Assembly (NCBI GenBank): GCA_934434905.1
Contig: CAKSAI010000032.1
Span: 1-18,455, forward strand
DNA length: 18,455 nt
DNA from: an uncultured Lachnospiraceae bacterium
GTDB lineage: Bacteria > Bacillota > Clostridia > Lachnospirales > Lachnospiraceae
Reading direction: 5' to 3'
In this document: piece by piece, positions 1 through 7,614 of the stretch
Layout of the letters: the number at the start of each line of letters is the position of its first letter
How positions within the stretch are numbered: the first letter of the stretch is position 1
Notes under the pieces: model-generated
Database searches by the model: none
Told to the model about the DNA's origin: nothing
What the model saw: only the letters and a program-made list of their open reading frames with translations
Translations under genes and position numbers: made by a program

Positions 1-1
1 T

Positions 2-184
2 TCTGAAAATGCGGCTATTATCGGTGATCGGATGGATACAGATATCGTTGCCGGAATTGAATCCGGCCTTGACACGGTCCTGGTTCTCTCCGGGGTATCT
101 ACCCGCGAGACCTGTGAGCAATATCCCTACCGCCCACGTCTGATCTTAAATGGTGTCGGAGATATCGCCGGAAATGATGATTAG
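2..184 (+). CDS. HAD-IIA family hydrolase (NagD/AraL-like), C-terminal part only
   Basis: This is the last 60 codons of a gene that begins before the window, read in frame from base 2 to a TAG stop. The fragment carries the HAD motif IV signature GDRMDTDIVAG (about residues 8-18), whose acidic residues hold the catalytic Mg2+. It is followed by a segment of the form GLDTVLVLSGVST, typical of the NagD/AraL/p-nitrophenylphosphatase (HAD-IIA) branch. Members are cytoplasmic phosphatases acting on small sugar or nucleotide phosphates; the substrate cannot be told from this piece. It is convergent with the cysE operon and stops just before a bidirectional hairpin. The family call is good, while the nucleophile motif and cap domain are outside the window. 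Confidence 0.85.
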   Translation, partial: SENAAIIGDRMDTDIVAGIESGLDTVLVLSGVSTRETCEQYPYRPRLILNGVGDIAGNDD

Positions 185-219
185 AAACCTTCAATTTTAA
201 TATTTCTACGTATGCTCAT

Positions 220-257
220 AAGAAAAGCCGACAGCTTTCGTACTGTCGGCTTTTCTT
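220..257. terminator. Bidirectional intrinsic terminator
   Basis: A perfect 15-base-pair inverted repeat (220-234 with 243-257) encloses an 8-base loop. Its A-rich and T-rich ends supply a short T run on either strand. It lies between the convergent HAD gene and the small gene ending the cysE operon, so it can end both transcripts. Apart from this hairpin I see nothing in 185-381. Confidence 0.85.
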
Positions 258-381
258 GGGCATTTTTGAGAAAGTAATGTTTTGAAGGTTTATTCATTAC
301 AATTGCATTATAACAGAATTTGAAAAATTTTCCATAGAGTTTGTCGGTTATTAGCGGCATTTTAGCGAAGCCCGTCACATA

Positions 382-672
382 CTACCAGTTGTTCACAGCC
401 TTCTTCCAGCGTTCCTGCTGGCTCTCCCATTTCCCGTTCAGCCAATCCACAGCCTTTTGGATTCCATCCTCGGAAAAAGGAAACGCGCAGGACTCCTTCT
501 TCTCATCCGCGGTCACATCAAAGTTATAGGGTCCCTCCCAGATGGTGGCCTTCAAATTCTCCGTTTCCTCTTCCGCCACCTTCTCCAGGCGGTAACGCAT
601 CCCCTGAAAGCTCCCGGTAAATGCCGCTTTCTTGAAATATGGGATGGATAAAATATCTCTTCTTTCAATCAT
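382..672 (-). CDS. Uncharacterised small acidic protein, 96 aa
   Basis: I do not recognise a characterised family. The product is 96 residues, without membrane segment or signal peptide, and rich in Glu, Lys and aromatics. It starts with the pattern IPYFKKAAFTGSFQGMRYRLEK, has a central beta-like stretch with Trp-Glu-Gly-Pro, and ends in a helix-like Trp-rich tail (WLNGKWESQQERW). This looks like a small folded cytoplasmic protein. From memory, similar small ORFs occur in other Lachnospiraceae, sometimes loosely labelled acetyltransferase, but no GNAT CoA-binding motif is visible and I do not assign one. It follows rlmB by 26 bases, so it is probably the last gene of the cysE operon. The ribosome site is modest (AAGGGA about 13 bases before ATG). 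In Bacillus, yacP holds the equivalent place after rlmB; this protein does not look like it. Confidence 0.7.
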   Translation of the reverse strand: MIERRDILSIPYFKKAAFTGSFQGMRYRLEKVAEEETENLKATIWEGPYNFDVTADEKKESCAFPFSEDGIQKAVDWLNGKWESQQERWKKAVNNW

Positions 673-698
673 AACAACATTCCGTCCCTTCCCGGCAG

Positions 699-1451
699 TT
701 ATCCGTTCATCCGCTGCCGCACGATCTCGTAGGCAAGCACACCCGCAGCCACAGAAGCATTCAGGGAATCAATATCTCCCTTCATGGGGATGGATGCCAC
801 CAGATCGCAGTTTTCCTTCACCAGCTTGCTGACGCCCTCGCCTTCACTGCCGATCACCAGCCCCATGGGTCCCTTCAGATCCAACTGGTACATGGTAGTT
901 CCTCCCATGTCGGCACACACAAACCACAATCCCTTCTCCTTCAGCTCCTTGATGGTAGCCGACAGGTTCGTGACCTTTGCCACCGGCGTGTAGTTGATGG
1001 CTCCCGCCGAAGCCTTTGCCACCGTGGCTGTCAGCCCGACTGCCCGACGCTTGGGAATGATCACACCATGGGCCCCGGCCAGATTAGCCGTTCGGATGAT
1101 AGCTCCCAGGTTGTGGGGATCCTCGATATTGTCCAGCAGAAAAAGAAACGGCTGCTCGCCCTTCTCCTCGGCTGCCCGCAGCATGTCCTCCACCTCTGCA
1201 TAATGATAGGCCGCCGCAAAAGCAATGACTCCCTGATGCTTCTTGGTCTCAGACAACTGATCCAGACGCTCCTTCGTCACGTAATTAATGATGGTATCGT
1301 GCTTTCTGGCCTCCCGGGTGATGGACTTGACAGGGCCATCCTGACAGCCGTCCAGCACAAATAATTTATCAATGGTCTTGCCGGCGCGAAACGCCTCCAG
1401 CACTGCATTTCTGCCCTCGATGAGCAGTGTTGTATTTTCTTGTTCTTCCAT
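699..1451 (-). CDS. rlmB: 23S rRNA (guanosine-2'-O-)-methyltransferase, TrmH/SpoU family
   Basis: A SAM-dependent 2'-O-ribose methyltransferase of the SPOUT superfamily, expected to modify a guanosine in 23S rRNA domain V (G2251 in E. coli numbering). Residues about 9-80 form the SpoU substrate-binding domain. The knotted catalytic domain shows motif 1 (N114 to R120, NLGAIIR), motif 2 (VIGSEGEG, about 199-206) and motif 3 (IPMKGDIDSLNASVAAGV, 221-238). I chose the ATG at 1451, giving 250 aa, because AAGGTGGAG lies just upstream of it. An in-frame ATG at 1469 would add six residues that consist of that ribosome site. mrnC stops two bases before this start, so translation is probably coupled. 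RlmB, YsgA and TrmH paralogues are hard to separate by eye, but position after cysS-mrnC supports RlmB. Confidence 0.93.
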   Translation of the reverse strand: MEEQENTTLLIEGRNAVLEAFRAGKTIDKLFVLDGCQDGPVKSITREARKHDTIINYVTKERLDQLSETKKHQGVIAFAAAYHYAEVEDMLRAAEEKGEQPFLFLLDNIEDPHNLGAIIRTANLAGAHGVIIPKRRAVGLTATVAKASAGAINYTPVAKVTNLSATIKELKEKGLWFVCADMGGTTMYQLDLKGPMGLVIGSEGEGVSKLVKENCDLVASIPMKGDIDSLNASVAAGVLAYEIVRQRMNG

Positions 1452-1453
1452 AA

Positions 1454-1894
1454 TCACTCCACCTTCCACATTCCGGTACGCACAAGCCCCAGCTTCACCA
1501 GCTCCACCATACGTGCGAAATTATTATTCAGATACAAATAGCCCATAAGTGCCTCGAACCCTGTGGCCTTCCGGTAATCCGACATGGTGGCATTCTTGGC
1601 CATGGTGGGAGAATGGGCGTTTCTCCCACGCTTATAGATTGCTTCCTCCTCCGGGGTAAGATCCGGCAGCAAAACCCGGATCATCCCCGCCTGAGCGCTG
1701 GCCTTCACCATACCGCTTGTCCTTCTGTGCAGAAGATTGGCGCTGGTATTGCCCTCTCCTACCACGATTGAGCGGATGATAAGATCGTAGACCCCATCGC
1801 CGATATAGGCCAGTGTCAGCGGCGAATAGGTACGGATATCCTGGTGTTCAATTTTGAACTCCTCAAGGATATATGCATCTATGCCCTTTTCCAT
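1454..1894 (-). CDS. mrnC: Mini-ribonuclease III (23S rRNA maturation)
   Basis: A 146-residue RNase III catalytic domain without a double-stranded-RNA-binding domain, the usual size for Mini-III. In Firmicutes it trims the 5' and 3' ends of pre-23S rRNA as a homodimer. The signature LAYIGDGVYDLIIR (about 28-41) carries the metal-binding Asp33. A second conserved block, RKATGFEALMGYLYL (about 115-130), carries the acidic residue of the second metal site. Its ATG lies inside the end of cysS (16-base overlap), preceded by GAAGGAG four bases away. This gives cysS-mrnC coupling, as in the Bacillus cysES-yazC-yacO order. RlmB follows at once, so two 23S rRNA-processing activities are made together. 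Confidence 0.95.
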   Translation of the reverse strand: MEKGIDAYILEEFKIEHQDIRTYSPLTLAYIGDGVYDLIIRSIVVGEGNTSANLLHRRTSGMVKASAQAGMIRVLLPDLTPEEEAIYKRGRNAHSPTMAKNATMSDYRKATGFEALMGYLYLNNNFARMVELVKLGLVRTGMWKVE

Positions 1895-3297
1895 TTTACT
1901 CCTTCTCTGGTGTCCTCCAGGATAATTCCCATCTGTAACAGTTCGTTCCGTATCTCATCAGCCCGGGCAAAATTCTTCGCCTTCTTGGCCTCTTTTCTCT
2001 CCTCGATCATGGCCAGGATCTTCGCCTCCAGCTCTGCGTCCACGCCGCCTGCTTCCTCTTCCACGGAGGCTGTCAGAAGATTCAAGGACAGCACCCGGTC
2101 AAAATCCGCAAGCAGCGCCCGTTTGGTGGCATCGTTCATATCCGCCTTCAGCAGATCGTACACCACAGTCAGCGCCATAGAGGTGTTCAGGTCATTGCAC
2201 AATTCCTTTTCAAAGCGCTTCTTATATTCTGCAAACTTCTCCTGCTCCACGCTGCCCTCGTTTTTCAACTCACCGATCCGCTTGATCAGCTTCCGATATG
2301 CAGACCCTACATTGTCAAGCGCCTCATAGGAGAATTCCAGCGGCTTCCGATAGTGAGACTGCAGGCAGAACATCCGATATACGATCGGGTCATAGCCCTT
2401 CTCCTGAAGCAGGGACACCGTCAGGAAATCCCCCTTGGACTTACTCATCTTCCCGGACTTGTCGTTCAGATACTGCACATGGAACCAGTAATTGCACCAC
2501 TTATGCCCGGTATAACTCTCGGACTGAGCAATCTCGTTGGTGTGATGGGGGAAAATATTGTCCACGCCGCCGCAGTGAATGTCCATGGTCTCGCCCAGAT
2601 GCTTCATGCTGATGCAGGAGCACTCAATGTGCCAGCCGGGATACCCGGTTCCCCATGGGCTCTCCCACTTTAAGGCCTGATCCTCGAACTTGGACTTGGT
2701 AAACCACAACACAAAATCATTTTTGTTCTTCTTATTAGCATCCTCTTCTACATCCTCCCGAACGCCTACCAGAAGCTCTTTCTCGTTCTGTGAGGAAAAA
2801 ACATAGTAATCCTTAAGCTTTGAGGTATCAAAGTACACGTTTCCGCCTGCCTGATAAGCGTAGCCTTTCTCCAGAAGTACCTGGATCATATGGATAAACT
2901 CGTCAATGCAGTTGGTGGCAGGTTCCACTACCTCCGGCGTCTTGATGTTAAGCTTTTTGCAGTCATCAAAAAACCGATCCGTGTAAAACTGGGCGATCTC
3001 CATTACTGTCTTGTGCTCCCGCTTGGCACCCTTGAGCATCTTATCCTCTCCGGTATCGCCGTCGCTGGAAAGATGCCCCACATCCGTGATGTTCATCACG
3101 CGCTTCACATCGTAGCCAAGGTAACGCAGTGTTTTCTCCAGAACGTCCTCCATGATATAGCTGCGCAGATTGCCGATATGGGCAAAATGATACACAGTAG
3201 GTCCGCAGGTGTACATTCCAACCTTGCCGTCCTGATTTGGGATAAATGTCTCTACCTTTCTCGTCAAGGTATTGTAAAATTGTAGTTTGTTCTCCAT
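1879..3297 (-). CDS. cysS: Cysteinyl-tRNA synthetase
   Basis: A class Ia aminoacyl-tRNA synthetase that charges tRNA-Cys in the cytoplasm. The 472-residue length fits the family. The HIGH-type motif is HIGN at 40-43, just after the zinc ligand Cys31 (YTCGPTVY). The other expected zinc ligands are Cys226 (GWHIECS), His251 and Glu255 (FPHHTNEIAQS). The KMSKS loop is KSGKMSKSKGDF (KMSKS 283-287). The C-terminal part is helical, with a DALR-like region and an anticodon-binding end near residues 420-470. GGAG lies seven bases before the ATG. It follows cysE by 16 bases and overlaps mrnC. The upstream T-box senses uncharged tRNA-Cys, so the enzyme is controlled by the charge of its own substrate. 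Confidence 0.98.
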   Translation of the reverse strand: MENKLQFYNTLTRKVETFIPNQDGKVGMYTCGPTVYHFAHIGNLRSYIMEDVLEKTLRYLGYDVKRVMNITDVGHLSSDGDTGEDKMLKGAKREHKTVMEIAQFYTDRFFDDCKKLNIKTPEVVEPATNCIDEFIHMIQVLLEKGYAYQAGGNVYFDTSKLKDYYVFSSQNEKELLVGVREDVEEDANKKNKNDFVLWFTKSKFEDQALKWESPWGTGYPGWHIECSCISMKHLGETMDIHCGGVDNIFPHHTNEIAQSESYTGHKWCNYWFHVQYLNDKSGKMSKSKGDFLTVSLLQEKGYDPIVYRMFCLQSHYRKPLEFSYEALDNVGSAYRKLIKRIGELKNEGSVEQEKFAEYKKRFEKELCNDLNTSMALTVVYDLLKADMNDATKRALLADFDRVLSLNLLTASVEEEAGGVDAELEAKILAMIEERKEAKKAKNFARADEIRNELLQMGIILEDTREGVKWKRA

Positions 3298-3313
3298 AAT
3301 AATTCTCCGTTTC

Positions 3314-3982
3314 TTAATTGTCTGTGCGCAATGTCTTTACTTCCCGCTCCAACTCCAACACGCGGTTGCAGAGCTCGGAATTTTCCCTCTGTAATACCTG
3401 AATATCCTCCATGATCGGATCCGGCAGATGACATTGATCCATATCGCTCCGCGGGATCTTCATATTGTCACGCTTCACGATTCTGCCCGGTACACCCACC
3501 ACGGTACAGTTGGGCGGCACCTCCTCGATCACTACACTTCCTGCGCCGATCTTGGAATTCTCTCCTATCGTAAAGGAACCGATGATCTTGGCTCCTGCGC
3601 TGACCATCACGTTGTCGCACAGGGTGGGATGGCGCTTGCCGGTCTCCTTGCCGGTTCCTCCCAGGGTCACCCCCTGATACAATGTCACATTATCGCCGAT
3701 CACCGTGGTCTCGCCGATGATAACGCCGCTGCCGTGGTCGATAAAAAAGCCTTTGCCGATGACAGCGCCGGGATGGATCTCAATGCCGGTTCGTCTGGCC
3801 GCCCGCTGGGAGATCAGTCTCGCACGAAAATAATGCCCCTTTTCGTATTGTTTATGCGCCCTGCGGTAGCTGAGCATCACCTTGAAGCTCGGATACAGCA
3901 GCACCTCAAGCGGCGACTTGATGGACGGATCCCGCTCCTTGATAACTTGAAATTCTTCTTTTATACGCCGGATAAAGCCCAT
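3314..3982 (-). CDS. cysE: Serine O-acetyltransferase
   Basis: Transfers acetyl from acetyl-CoA to L-serine, giving O-acetylserine for cysteine synthase. The 222 residues have an N-terminal helical region (about 1-65) and then a left-handed beta-helix of hexapeptide repeats (about 68-165). The catalytic dyad region is IDHGSGVIIGET (Asp82, His83). A second conserved His lies in TGKRHPTL (His118), and VGVPGRIVK closes the helix. This is the short EpsC/Bacillus type, without the longer N-terminal domain of enterobacterial CysE. The C-terminal 40 residues look like a coiled coil (ENSELCNRVLELEREVKTL). GGAAAGGAG lies ten bases before the ATG. It is the first gene after the T-box, so transcription should rise when tRNA-Cys is uncharged. 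Confidence 0.97.
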   Translation of the reverse strand: MGFIRRIKEEFQVIKERDPSIKSPLEVLLYPSFKVMLSYRRAHKQYEKGHYFRARLISQRAARRTGIEIHPGAVIGKGFFIDHGSGVIIGETTVIGDNVTLYQGVTLGGTGKETGKRHPTLCDNVMVSAGAKIIGSFTIGENSKIGAGSVVIEEVPPNCTVVGVPGRIVKRDNMKIPRSDMDQCHLPDPIMEDIQVLQRENSELCNRVLELEREVKTLRTDN

Positions 3983-4014
3983 GCTTTATTATCTCCTTTC
4001 CTTGCTTATTCGCG

Positions 4015-4286
4015 AAAAAAACTTCGCCTCTATTTTAGAGACGAAGTTATCCGCGGTTCCACTCTAAGTAAATGCGACAAGCGCATTTCCCTCATGGCAC
4101 GTAACGTGTGCAACTCGGATAGGACTACTCGAATGTTACGATCTACAGTTACATCTTAAGCTTCGCCCTATCGGCTCCCGGAGGCACTTCAGATAATTCT
4201 TCCTGAGAGCCGCTTTCAGCCGATGGCGGCTCCTCTCTGGCAGGAATTCCATATCCTACTCTTTCCGTTCATTGCCTTTCACATAT
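4015..4286 (-). promoter_or_regulatory. T-box leader (tRNA-Cys responsive) ahead of cysE-cysS
   Basis: The minus strand carries the T-box core AGAGTGGAACCGCGG (4051-4065). It is followed by a terminator hairpin (4020-4031 with 4037-4048, one G-U pair) and a T run at 4015-4019. Stem III is a perfect 7-bp hairpin (4070-4076 with 4082-4088). Farther 5' lie a Stem I-like region containing AGAGAGGAGC and the distal-loop motif ATCGGCTGAAAG. In the Stem I 3' side, the sequence GAAGTGCC places a TGC Cys triplet at 4184-4186, my candidate specifier codon. Uncharged tRNA-Cys would stabilise the antiterminator. The T-box itself is secure, while the exact specifier is an inference from the sequence and the downstream genes. 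Confidence 0.93.
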
Positions 4287-4292
4287 AGCTTT

Positions 4293-4321
4293 AGTTTATG
4301 CGCAATCTGTTGTTTTGTCAA
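4293..4321 (-). promoter_or_regulatory. Sigma-A-type promoter of the cysE operon
   Basis: -35 TTGACA (4316-4321), 17-base spacer, -10 TAAACT (4293-4298) on the minus strand. Transcription would start near 4286, at the 5' end of the T-box leader. Confidence 0.8.
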
Positions 4322-4359
4322 CTGGTTTTCGGGATTTTTTTAGTTCATCAGGCTACTAT

Positions 4360-5979
4360 TCACAGCACATCCGCCGTCACAGTCTGCGCCCAGTTGTTAT
4401 AGCAGGTTGCCCCTTTCTGATACTTTTCACCATTTCCATGGATATCCAGGGTCGCTTCCTCAAGCTCCTCGATGACCGTGATGCTGCCGTCATACAACGC
4501 CTGCAGCCGTTCCATACAGCTTCTGATACGGGCCGCCAGTCCACCCAGACGGATATCCTGGACATCGAATCCATAGGGTTTGTTCTCCGTAAACCACTGC
4601 TTCCGATAAGTCCGATGGAATACATCGAGGTTCTTTAACAGCTTCTTATAATCTGCGATGAGTGCCCTAAGCGCCTCCTTATCATGACTATGGTAAACGC
4701 TGCGCGTTCTTACTCCCAGCTCCGCCTTGATGGACAGGACATCGCAGAGCGCCTGCGCCGTAGCAAAGAGGTAGCCCCACTCTGGATCGTTCTTCATACG
4801 TCCAAGCCGTCTCGCGCACTTGGCATACTGTTCATTCTCACCGCCGGCCACCGTGGAATCCAGTAGTCCGGTGAAGCAGTCATTGTAGAGCAGATATTTC
4901 TCAGGATTATAGTAATTGTCGGCAGAATATCCAGGCGTCCCCGGCAGATCCAGCAGCAGGAAACGGTCATAAGAGATTCCGAACTTCTCCTGAAACCGTG
5001 CCTTTATATCTGCTTTGCTTGTATTTCCCTTGGCAATCTCGGACGCATAGAACAGCGCCGGCAGCAGGGCGTATCTGGAACACTCGCCGCCATTATCGCC
5101 CCACATGGTCAGGAACACATCCTGCACATTATGCTCGCGGCAGCTCTTTATGGCAGCCGTTGTCGCCTTCAGGCTGAACGCGTTATGGGGTGCAAAGCCT
5201 GTCCACGTCCACAGCCCCCCGGCAAACCAGGTATCGTCCTTGATCTTCTGATGTGCAGAGATCATCTTATTGTAATGCTTCTTATCTGTGGAATAATAAT
5301 CCCAGTAAATAAGCTGCACGTTATCCGGAATCTGATCCTTGATCTCGTTCTTGATCGCGGCTTTGCTGTTGTAATAATCACCACCGGCCACCAGGCGGAA
5401 GAACATGTCGGACCACATAGCCAGCGTAAAACCGTATTTCTTTCCAATCTCCGAAACCTTCTTCAGGTGATCGATCAGGATCTGTGACCGATCACTGTCC
5501 CCATGCAGGTCATAGTATTTTCCACGGCCGATCATGTGCGCTTCATCCATGCCGATATTGATGGTACGGCTGGTAAAGCACTTGGCAATGCTCGCAAACA
5601 TCCGGTCAATCAGCTCATAAACCTTCTCATCCCCTGCCAGCAGAATATCATTGGCATCCACGTGTGGCGCATAGGCCGGCCAACGCACGATGGCATTCAG
5701 GTGTGCCAGCGTCTGGATACAAGGAATCAGCTCCATCCCCTTAGATAATGCATAGGCATCCACCGCCTTCAGTTCCTCCTGGCTAAAACGTCCCCTCATA
5801 TAGCCGAAGTATGGATTATCATCCACCTCATAGGTATCCTCCGTATACAGAAGAAGGGTGTTATAACCCATATCGGCAGTGATGTCGATCCATTTTTTCA
5901 GGCTTTCCACGTTCGGAACAGCATTTCTGGAACAATCCAGCATTGTACCAAATCTTCGAAAACAAGTTTTACTCTTCAT
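4360..5979 (-). CDS. Family 20-like glycoside hydrolase (probable beta-N-acetylhexosaminidase)
   Basis: A 539-residue cytoplasmic protein with a TIM-barrel N-terminal half resembling GH20, closest in style to the GcnA/GH20C group. The entry strand LDCSRNAVPN (about 14-23) matches the conserved substrate-binding Arg region. TLLLYTEDTYE (41-51) follows, and NIGMDEAH (141-148) supplies the Asp145-Glu146 pair expected for substrate-assisted retaining catalysis. Trp-rich strands (LAMWSDMFFR, GLWTWTGF, LTMWGDNGGE) would line the sugar pocket. The last ~200 residues look helical. No signal peptide or anchor is seen, so imported small glycans are likelier substrates than polymers. I start at ATG 5979 because GGAGG lies nine bases upstream; an in-frame ATG at 6006 overlaps the preceding gene. 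It is the last gene of the apt operon. Exact substrate is unknown. Confidence 0.78.
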   Translation of the reverse strand: MKSKTCFRRFGTMLDCSRNAVPNVESLKKWIDITADMGYNTLLLYTEDTYEVDDNPYFGYMRGRFSQEELKAVDAYALSKGMELIPCIQTLAHLNAIVRWPAYAPHVDANDILLAGDEKVYELIDRMFASIAKCFTSRTINIGMDEAHMIGRGKYYDLHGDSDRSQILIDHLKKVSEIGKKYGFTLAMWSDMFFRLVAGGDYYNSKAAIKNEIKDQIPDNVQLIYWDYYSTDKKHYNKMISAHQKIKDDTWFAGGLWTWTGFAPHNAFSLKATTAAIKSCREHNVQDVFLTMWGDNGGECSRYALLPALFYASEIAKGNTSKADIKARFQEKFGISYDRFLLLDLPGTPGYSADNYYNPEKYLLYNDCFTGLLDSTVAGGENEQYAKCARRLGRMKNDPEWGYLFATAQALCDVLSIKAELGVRTRSVYHSHDKEALRALIADYKKLLKNLDVFHRTYRKQWFTENKPYGFDVQDIRLGGLAARIRSCMERLQALYDGSITVIEELEEATLDIHGNGEKYQKGATCYNNWAQTVTADVL

Positions 5980-5996
5980 AAGTATACGCCTCCATT

Positions 5997-7028
5997 CTAC
6001 ACCCATTCCCGGGTAAAAATCTTCGTTTTGTCAAACAAATACCGCGTCAGCTCTGCGATATCCATAACACATTCTGTCTCTTCTGCCGAAATATCAGCAA
6101 TCGTTCCGCCTGCGCGGTCAAGCACAATCTTATATACTCCTGCATTTTCCGGAAGAATGCGATCCAGGACTTGAACCTTCAGCACACAGGACTCCCGGCT
6201 GCGAAGCATGGGAACCAGTGCTCTTAAGTCCAGAATACGGAACATGAACTCCATTTTGGAAATCGAAAACGGCGGCTGCCATTCACGGATCCGCATAAAC
6301 AGTTCCCGGCGGTATTCCGCTTCCACGAGAAGCTCCTGAAGCTCTGCCCGCTCCTCATCTCTTCCATATGAAAATATCCCGTATATCTGCGCATTCTCGC
6401 CAACGAGCAGCACAAGCCCGCCATCCTGACAGGCCATCTCAGCCATCATTCTTCGATAATACGCCTCGGTGTGCTCCGGGAAAATATCATATTCCCGCTC
6501 CAGCAATGCATTGGCGAAACGCACCATGGCAGGAATATCCGAAGTCTCGGCTCTCCGCAGACGATAATCTCTGCAAGTGAATGCAAGTCTTTCTCTCACA
6601 CACTCTGCGTCATAGTCCCCATAATCCTCGCTGTCAACAAACGCGAAGCCGCTGGAACGGTACACAGCCGGATTGGCAGGGATCAGAAACGTAAATGGCT
6701 GGTGTTCCCTCGCCATATCCCTTAAGGCATGCTCCATCACAGCTGTCATCTTCCCCTGCCTGCGCGCCGATACGTCTGTAGCTACTGCCACCACATAATT
6801 CACCAGTGCAGCCTGCCCGAAGATCCGAAAAACATACGGATTCAGATGGATCATAACCTCCGGCTTTCCCGCGTTCTCCATCACCAGAATGCGATTGTCC
6901 GCTGTCTTATACGTATAATAGTAGTCCACAAACCTTTCGGTATCCTCCGGAAAATTCGCCTCATACATAGCCCTTGTCCGGCTTTTTTCCTCCTTAGGCA
7001 GATACCTTATCGTCACTGTCTCTGACAT
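5997..7028 (-). CDS. GNAT-family N-acetyltransferase, Eis-like multidomain
   Basis: A 343-residue protein with the architecture of Eis-type acetyltransferases: an N-terminal GNAT domain, a second degenerate GNAT domain (about 155-260) and a C-terminal sterol-carrier-like domain (about 275-343, ending KIFTREWV). The acetyl-CoA pyrophosphate loop is VATDVSARRQGK (82-93), followed by a helix and the LIPANPAVYRSSGFAF block (115-130) typical of the family. Eis proteins acetylate amines, in mycobacteria aminoglycosides and host proteins; the natural substrate here is unknown. The ATG overlaps the end of ispF by 16 bases with a GGG-rich ribosome site. The GH20-like gene starts 17 bases after its stop, so all are co-transcribed. 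Confidence 0.85.
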   Translation of the reverse strand: MSETVTIRYLPKEEKSRTRAMYEANFPEDTERFVDYYYTYKTADNRILVMENAGKPEVMIHLNPYVFRIFGQAALVNYVVAVATDVSARRQGKMTAVMEHALRDMAREHQPFTFLIPANPAVYRSSGFAFVDSEDYGDYDAECVRERLAFTCRDYRLRRAETSDIPAMVRFANALLEREYDIFPEHTEAYYRRMMAEMACQDGGLVLLVGENAQIYGIFSYGRDEERAELQELLVEAEYRRELFMRIREWQPPFSISKMEFMFRILDLRALVPMLRSRESCVLKVQVLDRILPENAGVYKIVLDRAGGTIADISAEETECVMDIAELTRYLFDKTKIFTREWV

Positions 7029-7573
7029 CCCTTACACCCTGCGCAGTCCCGCCCTGCACTGTCCGACATCATACTGTCCGACACAGAGAAGCTTCCTTCA
7101 TACAGACCGCTCAGAGAGCAGATCGCCTGACTGGAGATTCCCTGCTCCGTGCCGGTGAAGCCCAACCCCTCCTCGGTAGTCGCCTTGACATTTACCTGTC
7201 TCTTATCCAGCTTAAGAACCGCAGCGATATTCTGCTCCATCTCATCGATGTAAGGCCGCAGCTTCGGCCTCTGCGCGATGATGGTAGCATCGATATTCTC
7301 GATCACATAGCCTTCCTGCTGAATCAGGCCTCCCACATGCTCCAGAAGCTTCATGCTGGATATCCCCTTGTACTGCGGATCCGTATCCGGGAAATGCTTC
7401 CCGATATCGCCAAGCGCTGCAGCGCCAAGAAGCGCGTCCATGACAGCATGCACCAGCACATCCGCATCGGAGTGTCCCAAAAGTCCCATGGTATGAGGAA
7501 TGTCAACACCACCAAGAATCAGCTTCCGGCCCTCCACTAATCTATGAACATCATATCCCATTCCTACCCGCAT
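7013..7573 (-). CDS. ispF: 2-C-methyl-D-erythritol 2,4-cyclodiphosphate synthase
   Basis: Fifth enzyme of the non-mevalonate (MEP) isoprenoid pathway, converting CDP-methylerythritol 2-phosphate to the cyclodiphosphate with release of CMP. The zinc ligands Asp8 and His10 (GYDVHRL) and His42 (DADVLVHAVMDALLGA) are present. So are the DIGKHFPDTD segment (56-65) and the signature VKATTEEGLGFTGTEQGI (129-146). The catalytic trimer core ends near residue 155, as in the usual ~157-residue enzyme. This protein goes on to 186, with a Ser-rich tail ending in CAGCKGC (Cys177, 180, 183). GGAAAGGAG lies five bases before the ATG. The gene follows apt by 41 bases; ispD is not adjacent in this window. Confidence 0.97.
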   Translation of the reverse strand: MRVGMGYDVHRLVEGRKLILGGVDIPHTMGLLGHSDADVLVHAVMDALLGAAALGDIGKHFPDTDPQYKGISSMKLLEHVGGLIQQEGYVIENIDATIIAQRPKLRPYIDEMEQNIAAVLKLDKRQVNVKATTEEGLGFTGTEQGISSQAICSLSGLYEGSFSVSDSMMSDSAGRDCAGCKGCQRQ

Positions 7574-7614
7574 ATCCGCTCCTTTCCCGGAAGAAAATGG
7601 GGTTGTTCACCCCC

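Noticed and set aside
181..378. Minus-strand 65-codon frame overlapping the bidirectional terminator
   Set aside because: It spans the terminator hairpin, has no ribosome site and no recognisable protein pattern.
3428..4159. Plus-strand 243-codon frame opposite cysE and the T-box
   Set aside because: Shadow of cysE; it also crosses the T-box leader and shows no protein family pattern.
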